A DNA stretch of 6,650 nucleotides. It comes from Gammaproteobacteria bacterium. Lineage in GTDB: Bacteria > Pseudomonadota > Gammaproteobacteria > UWMA-0217. The notes under the pieces were generated by a model. That model worked only from the letters and a program-made list of their open reading frames with translations, was not told the origin of the DNA and did no database searches. The stretch covers positions 1 to 6,650 of the forward strand of contig DRPO01000486.1 of NCBI GenBank assembly GCA_011330835.1. The letters are read 5' to 3'. Position 1 is the first letter of the stretch. Each line of letters begins with the position of its first letter. The position numbers and the translations under genes were made by a program. Shown here piece after piece: positions 1-5,861 of the stretch.

Positions 1-787
1 CCAGCCCGGTCGATTGCGCCCCGTTCGCCTCGGAGGACGCCAACCGCGTCACTTCGGATTCCTTGCTCGGCAAGGGGTCGGGAGCCGCCATTCCGGCCAA
101 CAGATCCACCTCCTCATCGGGCGAGTCGCTATCGCTGAGCGCGGCCAGGCGGGCCTTGCCCACGTCGGGAATGGCCCAGGGAACGGCGGCCCGCCCGGTC
201 GCGGCTGACGCGGCGTCATCCGTGTCGGCGGAAACAACCGGCGGCGCCAATGCAATCTCCTCAGGGGGAACAACCCGCGGCGCCAAGGCGATCTCCTCGA
301 CCGGAGCCGCCGCCGAGACCGGCTCCTCGATCTGGCCGGCCCGCTCTCCCCGGATCCACGGCGCGAGAGCGAGAAAAACGCTCACCATCGCGAACCCCGC
401 CCACAATGGCCCTCTCGAACGACTCTGTCGCGGCGGCGGAACAGCCGCGCCTGGCGGAGCGACATCCTCGGCAACCGGAGCCTCGAATACCGGCGTGGCG
501 AGCTCCACGGTGTCCGATGCCAAAGAACGCGGGGAGGCGTCCGCGACCGAAACAGGCTCCGCCGCAACGTCGTCAGCCCGCGTCGCGCGTCCCGCCACGC
601 CGGACAGATCCGCCCCATCCGCATAGCAAGCGCGGGCGCTTCTCGGATTCATCGCGCCACAGACCGGGCACGTTACGAACAATCGCCCACGCCCCGGGAC
701 GCGGTTATCGAAACCTCTATCACCACCAACCCGTTTCAGTTCCCGGGTCGCATCCTGTTCCGGTGATTGATCGAAATCTTCAGTCAT
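1..787 (-). CDS. Zinc-ribbon-like, single-pass membrane protein, 3' end cut by window edge
   Basis: The minus frame is open from ATG at 787 to the left edge (262 codons, no stop). An in-frame stop at 806-808 leaves this ATG as the only ATG that keeps the whole N-terminus; its ribosome binding site is weak (GGCGG-like). Residues 40-57 read CPVC, ten residues, then CYAD. This is the pattern of a small zinc ribbon with the fourth ligand Cys replaced by Asp57. A linker rich in Ala, Val, Pro and Glu follows. After the basic stretch RQSRSRG comes one hydrophobic helix (about 127-145), so the N-terminus is probably cytoplasmic and the rest extracytoplasmic. Residues 162-185 are two copies of a 12-residue unit containing EEIALAP. 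The remainder is acidic and low in complexity. I do not recognise a specific family and the function is unknown. The gene is divergent from the toxin-antitoxin pair. The reverse-strand frames also look open here, but only this one gives a recognisable motif plus a membrane helix. Confidence 0.65.
   Translation of the reverse strand, partial: MTEDFDQSPEQDATRELKRVGGDRGFDNRVPGRGRLFVTCPVCGAMNPRSARACYADGADLSGVAGRATRADDVAAEPVSVADASPRSLASDTVELATPVFEAPVAEDVAPPGAAVPPPRQSRSRGPLWAGFAMVSVFLALAPWIRGERAGQIEEPVSAAAPVEEIALAPRVVPPEEIALAPPVVSADTDDAASAATGRAAVPWAIPDVGKARLAALSDSDSPDEEVDLLAGMAAPDPLPSKESEVTRLASSEANGAQSTGL
233..304 (-). repeat. Two tandem 36-bp units inside the zinc-ribbon-like gene
   Basis: Units 269-304 and 233-268, read on the minus strand, encode PVEEIALAPRVV and PPEEIALAPPVV. 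Several differences between the copies are synonymous (for example ATC/ATT and GCC/GCA). The copies have therefore diverged while the core EEIALAP was kept. The copy number may vary between strains. Confidence 0.8.
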
Positions 788-1112
788 GGTTATTGCCGCC
801 GAATATCAAACAATGCGAAAAATGCCTGCCCGGAAAACCGCTAGAGAGCGCTTCCTTCCCCGGCTCTCTCCATTTTGCCCAAGTTGCTCCCGGACGCCAT
901 GAGAATGCCGTGGCAATCCTCCGACGAAAAACTTTGAACTGTGTCGCAAAACTATGCAAGCGGCATGTGATGAGCGAAGCCGAGTCAGGCATCGAAACAA
1001 CCCTCCGAAAAGCATTCCTTTTGGGATATACTTCTCGCGATCTAGAATACCTCATTCAGTGTGCGTGAATTTTCGTCGAGAGCAGGGCTGGCGCGGACTA
1101 AAAAACAGAGCG
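788..1112. other. Gene-free spacer between divergent genes
   Basis: I see no convincing gene on either strand. It must hold the promoter of the minus-strand gene, but no clear -35/-10 pair stands out. One inverted repeat is visible: AGAGAGC at 843-849 pairs with GCTCTCT at 863-869 across a 13-nt loop, with no T-run after it, so a terminator is not supported. A second TATACT lies at 1027-1032 without a good -35. A 32-codon reading frame at 970-1068 has no ribosome binding site. Confidence 0.6.
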
Positions 1113-1134
1113 TATACTGGCGTTGCGCGCAACG
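1113..1134 (+). promoter_or_regulatory. Putative promoter and operator of the toxin-antitoxin operon
   Basis: TATACT at 1113-1118 is one base from the -10 consensus; no good -35 is seen at the usual distance. Three bases downstream lies a perfect 14-bp palindrome, CGTTGCGCGCAACG (1121-1134), which would cover the expected transcription start. It ends just before the ribosome binding site AGGAG (1136-1140). MazE/MazF-type operons are usually repressed by their own antitoxin or complex at palindromes of this kind. The assignment as the operator is an inference from position and symmetry. Confidence 0.6.
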
Positions 1135-1148
1135 TAGGAGCAATGCTT

Positions 1149-1370
1149 ATGCAGACGTCAAACCAGAACCAAAGCCGCTATCAACGATTCCGCTCGCGAC
1201 GCAAAGCGCAAGGAATGAAAGAACTCAGGTTATGGGTTCCCGATCCTTCAGCCCCGGGTTTCAGGGAAGAGGCGCTGCGACAATCCAGGCTAGCGTCGGA
1301 AACGACAGCAAATCAGGACGTTCTTGAATTTATCGAAGACGCGGCGGGGAGCATTGAAGGTTGGCAATAA
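1149..1370 (+). CDS. MazE-like antitoxin, DUF3018 family
   Basis: This predicted 73-residue antitoxin should bind and neutralise the MazF-type toxin encoded immediately downstream. The sequence fits the DUF3018 family (annotated as antitoxin MazE family). It has a basic N-terminal segment (YQRFRSRRKAQGMK, 11-24), then LRLWVPD (26-32), APGF (35-38) and the RQSRLA helix (44-49). The acidic C-terminal part contains DVLEFIEDAA (57-66) and ends in GW. By analogy the N-terminal part binds DNA and the acidic tail occupies the toxin. ATG 1149 is chosen because AGGAG at 1136-1140 lies 8 nt upstream. The in-frame ATG at 1143 would leave only 2 nt and add two residues (75 aa). The stop overlaps the toxin start by 10 nt, so translation is coupled. 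Autoregulation through the palindrome at 1121-1134 is likely. Confidence 0.88.
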   Translation: MQTSNQNQSRYQRFRSRRKAQGMKELRLWVPDPSAPGFREEALRQSRLASETTANQDVLEFIEDAAGSIEGWQ

Positions 1371-1690
1371 ATCGTGGCCGGATCGTTACCGTGGTATTAC
1401 AAGGGCAGTACGGTAAACCCCGTCCCGCTGTTGTTATCCAAAACAACATTTTCCCGGAACACAACAGTGTGACGGTGTGCCCGCTGACCAGCCATCTAGT
1501 CGACGCTCCCCTGTTTCGGATCAACATCGCTCCGGACCAGGAAAATGGATTAGAGCTCGACTCCCAAATCATGATCGACAAAATAGTATCCATACCGAGG
1601 GAAAAAATAGGCAAGCAACTTGGGCAATTGTCCGAAAAACGAATACTCGAAATGAACCAGGCGCTGGCGCTATGGATTGGATTGGTATGA
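1361..1690 (+). CDS. mazF: MazF/PemK-family endoribonuclease toxin
   Basis: A 109-residue toxin of the MazF/PemK (CcdB-like fold) family; known members are ribosome-independent mRNA interferases that cut single-stranded RNA at short sequences. Family landmarks are present: NRGRIVTVVL at 4-13, KPRPAVVIQ at 19-27 with the conserved Arg21, CPLTSH at 40-45 with Thr43/Ser44 at the usual active-site position, and SQIMIDKI at 68-75. A C-terminal helix follows (about 91-106). The length is normal and the frame is intact, so the toxin is probably functional. The start is TTG at 1361; no ATG exists near the N-terminus in this frame, and starting later would remove the conserved first strand. A GGGGA at 1346-1350 lies 10 nt upstream. 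The rare start and the overlap with the antitoxin stop should keep toxin synthesis below that of the antitoxin. The cleavage sequence cannot be read from the protein. Confidence 0.95.
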   Translation: MAINRGRIVTVVLQGQYGKPRPAVVIQNNIFPEHNSVTVCPLTSHLVDAPLFRINIAPDQENGLELDSQIMIDKIVSIPREKIGKQLGQLSEKRILEMNQALALWIGLV

Positions 1691-1762
1691 GGGCTTGCCC
1701 CCTTGAAAAATTTTCGTCCATCCCCAAGATAATCCGCCGATGATCCATCGCTGATCAGTGCG

Positions 1763-1779
1763 GGCGGATGTCATCCGCC
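1763..1779. repeat. Short perfect inverted repeat downstream of the toxin gene
   Basis: GGCGGATG (1763-1770) and CATCCGCC (1772-1779) are exact inverse complements around a single T. As RNA it would fold with a 6-bp GC-rich stem and a 5-nt loop. No T-run follows, so a standard intrinsic terminator for the toxin operon is not shown. Confidence 0.6.
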
Positions 1780-1782
1780 TGG

Positions 1783-1941
1783 CCCGGATTTCGCACAGGA
1801 TCGCGGAATTCTCGCGCCGGGATTTGATTTCACAGTGGATTTTCTGACTGAGCGGAAGACTGGTTGTCTTTCCGAAGGAAGAAAATCCGCTGTGGAATCA
1901 AAGACCAAGCGAGAATCCGCGCATCCTGTGAGAAATCCGGG
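1783..1941. repeat. Long imperfect inverted repeat (about 160-bp hairpin)
   Basis: The two arms of about 60 bp pair along their whole length. Matched blocks are 1783-1792 with 1932-1941, 1794-1801 with 1923-1930, 1808-1815 with 1909-1916, 1823-1829 with 1896-1902, 1831-1835 with 1890-1894 and 1837-1844 with 1881-1888. The 36-nt centre can form its own small stem: GGAAGAC at 1854-1860 against GTCTTTCC at 1866-1873. Two interruptions (1830/1895 and 1836/1889) are T against G, which would be U-G pairs in a plus-strand RNA. It encodes no credible protein and I see no target-site duplication at its ends. It could be a small non-autonomous mobile element, a palindromic repeat of the host genome, or a structured leader RNA of the ABC operon. 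Confidence 0.85.
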
Positions 1942-1960
1942 CGAAAACAATACGCATCCC

Positions 1961-1998
1961 CGGACCGCTCACGGGATCGCGCATCCCGTGGGAGTCCG
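1961..1998 (+). promoter_or_regulatory. GC-rich hairpin ahead of the ABC operon
   Basis: CACGGGAT (1970-1977) and ATCCCGTG (1983-1990) form a perfect 8-bp stem with a 5-nt loop. It is extended outward by CGGAC (1961-1965) with GTCCG (1994-1998) across a 4/3-nt internal loop. It ends 10 nt before the AAGGAG ribosome binding site (2009-2014) of the ATPase gene. That position suits an operator or a leader-RNA structure affecting translation. No T-run follows, so it is unlikely to be a terminator. No clear -35/-10 pair was found nearby. Confidence 0.6.
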
Positions 1999-2021
1999 AA
2001 CCATTCCCAAGGAGTGCATGC

Positions 2022-2969
2022 ATGATTCATGTCGAGCGCCTGAGTCGTCTGTACGGTGATTTCAAGGCCGTTGACGACGTTTCGTTCACGATTTCACGCG
2101 GGGAGGTCGTCGGGCTGCTGGGCCACAACGGGGCCGGCAAGACGACGATCATGAAGATGATGACGGGCTATCTGGAGCCGAGCGCCGGGACGATCCGCAT
2201 CGGCGATCTCGAGATCGGGCCGGATACGGAGGCGATCCAGCAGCGCATCGGCTATCTGCCGGAGAACTGCCCGGTGTGGCCGGAGATGACGGTCATCGAC
2301 TATCTCGAATACCAGGCCGACCTGCACGGCGTGGCGCCGGATCGGCGCGATGCGGCGGTGGCCCGGGCGATCCGGCGCACGGCGCTGAAGGAGAAGGCCA
2401 CGGCGCCGATCCAGACGCTGTCGCGCGGCTACCGGCAGCGCGTCGGCGTGGCCCAGGCCATTCTGCACGACCCGGACATCATCATTCTCGACGAGCCCAC
2501 CAACGGGCTGGACCCCACCCAGATCCACCACATGCGCGAACTGATCAGCGAGCTGGCGCAATCGGCGACGGTGATTCTCTCCACGCACATCTTGCAGGAG
2601 GTGCAGGCGGTCTGCGAGCGGGTGCTGATCATGCGTCAGGGCCGGATCGCGGTCGATGCGCGGCTCGATGAATTGCAGGCGGGCCGCCATCTGCGGGTGG
2701 TGGTGGACAATGACCAGGCCGGCGACTATCTGGCCGCCGTCGAGGGCGTGGGCGGCGTGACGCGCTGCGAGGCCGGTGACGGTCAGGCCTGCTTCTCGCT
2801 GGAGGCGGACAACGCGCTGGCGCCGGAGATCGCCGCCGCCGTGATCGAGGCCGGCGACCGGCTCTACGCGCTGCAACCCGAGACCCGCAACCTGGAAACG
2901 GTGTTCGCCGAAGTGAACGCCGCGCCGCAAGCCAACCCGGAACCGCAAACGGAGGCCGCCCATGGATAA
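2022..2969 (+). CDS. GldA-like ABC transporter ATP-binding protein
   Basis: This 315-residue protein is the ATPase that should power the permease encoded next, on the cytoplasmic side of the inner membrane. All nucleotide-binding motifs are visible: Walker A GHNGAGKTT (34-42), signature LSRGYRQR (133-140), Walker B IIILDEP (153-159), D-loop GLDP (162-165) and H-loop His189 in STHILQE. The Q-loop position carries Glu81 (YLPEN) in place of the usual Gln, as I recall from the DrrA/GldA-like subgroup. After the ATPase core (about 1-220) comes a C-terminal extension of about 90 residues that probably contacts the partner subunits, ending in a Pro/Glu/Gln-rich tail. The start is ATG 2022, with AAGGAG 7 nt upstream; ATG 2018 is out of frame. 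The stop overlaps the next start by 8 nt, so the two are translationally coupled. The GldA assignment rests mainly on the GldF/GldG-type partner. Very confident as an ABC ATPase, less so on its task. Confidence 0.96.
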   Translation: MIHVERLSRLYGDFKAVDDVSFTISRGEVVGLLGHNGAGKTTIMKMMTGYLEPSAGTIRIGDLEIGPDTEAIQQRIGYLPENCPVWPEMTVIDYLEYQADLHGVAPDRRDAAVARAIRRTALKEKATAPIQTLSRGYRQRVGVAQAILHDPDIIILDEPTNGLDPTQIHHMRELISELAQSATVILSTHILQEVQAVCERVLIMRQGRIAVDARLDELQAGRHLRVVVDNDQAGDYLAAVEGVGGVTRCEAGDGQACFSLEADNALAPEIAAAVIEAGDRLYALQPETRNLETVFAEVNAAPQANPEPQTEAAHG

Positions 2970-5859
2970 GATCGCCACGGTTTTCCGCAAGGAATTCAAC
3001 GGCTTCTTCAGCTCTCCCGCCGCCTGGCTGTTCCTCGGCGGGTTCCTGCTGATCACCCTGTTCATCTTCTTCTGGGCGGAGGCCTTCTTCGCCCGCAACA
3101 TCGCCGACCTGAAACCGCTGTTTCAGTGGATGCCGATCTTGTTGATCTTCCTCACCGCCGCGCTGACCATGCGCGCCTGGTCGGAGGAGCGCCGCGCCGG
3201 CACGCTGGAATCGCTGCTGACCAGCCCCACCCGGCCCTGGCATCTGATTCTCGGCAAGTTTTTCGCCGCGCTGGCGCTGGTGGCCCTGGCCCTGCTGCTG
3301 ACGCTGCCGCTGGCCATCACCGTCTCGCTGCTCGGCCCGCTGGACTGGGGGCCGGTGATCGGCGGCTACCTCGCCAGCCTGTTTCTGGCGGCGGCCTATA
3401 TCGCCATCGGGCTCACCATGAGCGCCCGCACCGACAACCCCATCGTGGCGCTGATCCTCAGCGCGGCGGTAGCCGGCGCCTTCTACCTGATCGGCTCGCC
3501 GCTGCTGACCTCGCTGTTCGGCCACCGCGTCGGCGGCGTGCTGGAGCTGCTGGGCGCGGGCTCGCGCTTCGACGCCATCACCCGCGGCGTGCTCGATCTG
3601 CGCGACATCGTCTATTACCTGAGCCTCGTCGGCCTGTTCCTGACGCTGAACCGCTACTCGCTGGAGCGGCTGCGCTGGGCCGGCAACCCCCAGCGCCCCG
3701 AACACCGCCGCTGGGGCTGGGCCGTGGCGCTGGCGGCGATCAACCTGGTGCTGCTCAACCTCTGGCTCAGCCCGCTGGGCAAGATCCGCGCCGACCTGAC
3801 CCAGGGCAAGCTCTACTCGCTCTCCGACACCACCCGCAACACCCTGAGCGGCCTGCAAGAGCCCTTGCTGATCCGCGGCTATTTCTCCAACCGCAGCCAT
3901 CCGCTGCTGGAGCCGCTAGTGCCGGAACTGAAGGATCTGCTCAAGGAATATCAGGTGGCCGGCGACGACAAGCTGCGGGTGGAATTCATCGACCCCACCC
4001 AGGATCAGGCGCTGGAAGAGGAAGCGGCCGAGAAATATGGCGTCAAGCCCGTGCCCTTCCGCATGGCCAGCCGCTACGAGGCCGGCGTGGTCAACTCCTA
4101 TTTCCACATCGTCGTGGCCTATGGCGACCAGTACGAGGTGCTGCCCTATGACCAGCTCATCGAGGTCAAGTCCCACGGCGAGGATCAGCCCGAAGTGGTG
4201 CTGAAGAACCCCGAATACGCCATCACCCGGGCCATCAAGAAGGTGGCCAGCGCCTGGCAGTCCGGCGGCAATGTCTTCGCCAACCTGCAAAAGCCGATCA
4301 CCTTCCACGGCTACATCTCCGGCGACGACAAGCTGCCCAAGCCGCTGCGCGAGGCGCGCGCCAAACTGCAATCCGTGCTCGACGAGATGAAGCAGCAGGC
4401 CGGCGACAAGCTGAAGATCGACTTCGCCGACCCCGACGCCGGGGACGGCAAGCTCGCCAAGGAGCTGGGCCGGAAATACGGCCTGGCGCCGCAAATCGCC
4501 AGCCTGCTCGACCCGCGCCCCTTCTGGTTCTACATGCTGCTGGACGATGGCGACCAGGTGGCGCAGGCGCCGCTGCCCGCCAGGCTCGATGAAGCCGAGC
4601 TGAAGAAATCCCTGCAGGCCGCCATCCAGCACATGGCCCCCGGCTTTCTCAAGACGGTGGCGCTGGTCAAGCCCCCCGCGCCGATGGCCAACCCCTTCAT
4701 GCCCGGCGCCGGCGGCAAGCGCTATCAGGATCTGCGCGACATCTTGTCGGAGAACGTCCGCCTCATCGACACCGATCTGAAAGACGGCCACGTCCCCGCG
4801 GACGCCGACCTGTTGCTGCTGCTGGCCCCGGACAAGCTCGACGACAAACAGCTCTACGCCGTCGACCAGTTCCTCATGCAAGGCGGCTCGGTGGTCATCG
4901 CCTCCTCGCCGTTCGATGTCAGCATCCGCGGCGGGCTGACTGCCAGCAAGCACCAGTCCGGGCTGGAAAAATGGCTGAAACACCACGGCCTGACCATCGG
5001 CGACAGCCTGGTGCTCGATCCGCAAAACGCCTCGTTGCCGATTCCGGTGCGCCGCCAGATCGGCCCCATCGCCGTCAACGAGATCCGCATGCTGCCCTAT
5101 CCGCATTTCCCCGACATTCGCGGCAAGGGCCTGAATGCCGACAGCCCCGTCACCCGCGCCCTCGGCCAGCTCACCATGAGCTGGGCCTCGCCGATCAGCG
5201 TGGATACGGAGAAGAACAAGCAGCGCAAGGTCACCCGCCTGCTGCGCTCCTCCGAGCAGAGCTGGACCTCCACCAGCCTCAACGTCGTCCCCGACTATCA
5301 GCGCTGGCCGGACACCGGCTTCGAACCCGACGACCAGCGCGGCGCGCAAACCCTGGCCGAGGCCGTCGAAGGCGAATTCGACTCCTGGTTCAAGGGAAAA
5401 CCCTCGCCGCTGCTGAAAAAACCGGCGGACAAGAAACAGGACGAGGACAAGGACGCCAAAAAGGAAAAGGACGACGAGGCTGACAAGGATCTGGTCGTCG
5501 GCAGCGTCATCGAACGCTCCTCCAGCTCGGCGCGCGTCGTCCTGATCGCCAGCAACGCTTTCGCCAGCGACGCCGTCATCAGCCTGCTCTCGCAGGGACA
5601 GGGGGTACTGTACACCCGTCCACTGGAATTTTTGCAAAACGCCATCGACTGGTCGCTGGACGACCAGGGTCTGGTCAACATCCGCAGCCGCGCCCGCTTC
5701 GCCCGCGTGCTCAAGCCCATGACCCGCGGCGCGCAACAGTTCTGGGAATACCTGAACTATGCCCTGGCGCTGCTCGGACTCGGCCTCGTCTGGCTGTGGC
5801 GACGGCGCATTCAGCGACGCAAGCAAGCCCACTACAACGACATTCTGGCGGAGGTATGA
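2962..5859 (+). CDS. GldF-GldG fusion: ABC-2 permease joined to a Gld-type auxiliary subunit
   Basis: This 965-residue inner-membrane protein has two parts. Residues 1-240 are an ABC-2 permease like GldF, with six predicted helices (about 19-43, 52-73, 96-126, 133-155, 160-185, 217-235) and the motif EERRAGTLESLLTSP (75-89) typical of this permease group. Residues 250-965 resemble GldG (ABC_transp_aux type): an anchor helix (251-273), a large extracytoplasmic region, and a C-terminal helix (about 933-949) followed by a basic cytoplasmic tail. GldG landmarks are DADLLLLLAP (614-623), GGSVVIASSPF (641-651), SPVTRAL (728-734), RVVLIASNAF (858-867) and NAIDW (893-897). Two similar modules occur at about 298-366 and 442-513. 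A Lys/Asp/Glu tract fills 819-843. GGAGG at 2951-2955 lies 6 nt before the ATG. Bacteroidetes encode GldF and GldG separately; fused forms of about this length are known in proteobacteria. The substrate is unknown. The frame is unbroken across the join, so this is a true fusion. Confidence 0.95.
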   Translation: MDKIATVFRKEFNGFFSSPAAWLFLGGFLLITLFIFFWAEAFFARNIADLKPLFQWMPILLIFLTAALTMRAWSEERRAGTLESLLTSPTRPWHLILGKFFAALALVALALLLTLPLAITVSLLGPLDWGPVIGGYLASLFLAAAYIAIGLTMSARTDNPIVALILSAAVAGAFYLIGSPLLTSLFGHRVGGVLELLGAGSRFDAITRGVLDLRDIVYYLSLVGLFLTLNRYSLERLRWAGNPQRPEHRRWGWAVALAAINLVLLNLWLSPLGKIRADLTQGKLYSLSDTTRNTLSGLQEPLLIRGYFSNRSHPLLEPLVPELKDLLKEYQVAGDDKLRVEFIDPTQDQALEEEAAEKYGVKPVPFRMASRYEAGVVNSYFHIVVAYGDQYEVLPYDQLIEVKSHGEDQPEVVLKNPEYAITRAIKKVASAWQSGGNVFANLQKPITFHGYISGDDKLPKPLREARAKLQSVLDEMKQQAGDKLKIDFADPDAGDGKLAKELGRKYGLAPQIASLLDPRPFWFYMLLDDGDQVAQAPLPARLDEAELKKSLQAAIQHMAPGFLKTVALVKPPAPMANPFMPGAGGKRYQDLRDILSENVRLIDTDLKDGHVPADADLLLLLAPDKLDDKQLYAVDQFLMQGGSVVIASSPFDVSIRGGLTASKHQSGLEKWLKHHGLTIGDSLVLDPQNASLPIPVRRQIGPIAVNEIRMLPYPHFPDIRGKGLNADSPVTRALGQLTMSWASPISVDTEKNKQRKVTRLLRSSEQSWTSTSLNVVPDYQRWPDTGFEPDDQRGAQTLAEAVEGEFDSWFKGKPSPLLKKPADKKQDEDKDAKKEKDDEADKDLVVGSVIERSSSSARVVLIASNAFASDAVISLLSQGQGVLYTRPLEFLQNAIDWSLDDQGLVNIRSRARFARVLKPMTRGAQQFWEYLNYALALLGLGLVWLWRRRIQRRKQAHYNDILAEV

Positions 5860-5861
5860 CC

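Noticed and set aside
843..869. Hairpin AGAGAGC/GCTCTCT as a terminator or attachment site
   Set aside because: A 7-bp stem with a 13-nt loop and no T-tract; a match of this size can arise by chance.
780..1055. 91-codon minus-strand frame upstream of the zinc-ribbon-like gene
   Set aside because: It has no recognisable motif and no ribosome binding site. It overlaps the start of the better-supported gene in another frame.
63..1068. Plus-strand reading frames of 187 and 272 codons across the left part
   Set aside because: They lie opposite the zinc-ribbon-like gene and read as Arg/Pro/Ser-rich low-complexity sequence without motifs or ribosome binding sites, typical of the antisense of a GC-rich gene.
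970..1068. Possible 32-residue peptide (MSEAESGIETTLRK...) ahead of the toxin-antitoxin pair
   Set aside because: It looks protein-like but has no ribosome binding site and no recognised family; it is too short to call without conservation.
1691..1710. GGGCTTGCCC followed by an AAAATTTT run as a terminator of the toxin operon
   Set aside because: The stem is only 4 bp with a 2-nt loop, and the A/T run is not a clean T-tract next to it.
1835..2059. 74-codon plus-strand frame across the long hairpin
   Set aside because: It covers palindromic DNA and runs into the ATPase gene out of frame; composition and lack of a start signal argue against coding.
2256..2275. Glu81 at the ABC Q-loop as a sign of a dead ATPase
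   Set aside because: All other catalytic motifs are intact, and Glu in YLPEN is, as I recall, found in this subgroup of ABC proteins.
2094..3900. Long minus-strand frames (335 and 423 codons) opposite the ATPase and permease genes
   Set aside because: Arg/Gln/Ala/Gly-rich shadows of well-supported plus-strand genes, with no motif.
3916..5832. 638-codon minus-strand frame opposite the GldG half
   Set aside because: Its length comes from GC-biased codons on the plus strand; the plus strand holds recognised domains and coupled neighbours, this frame none.
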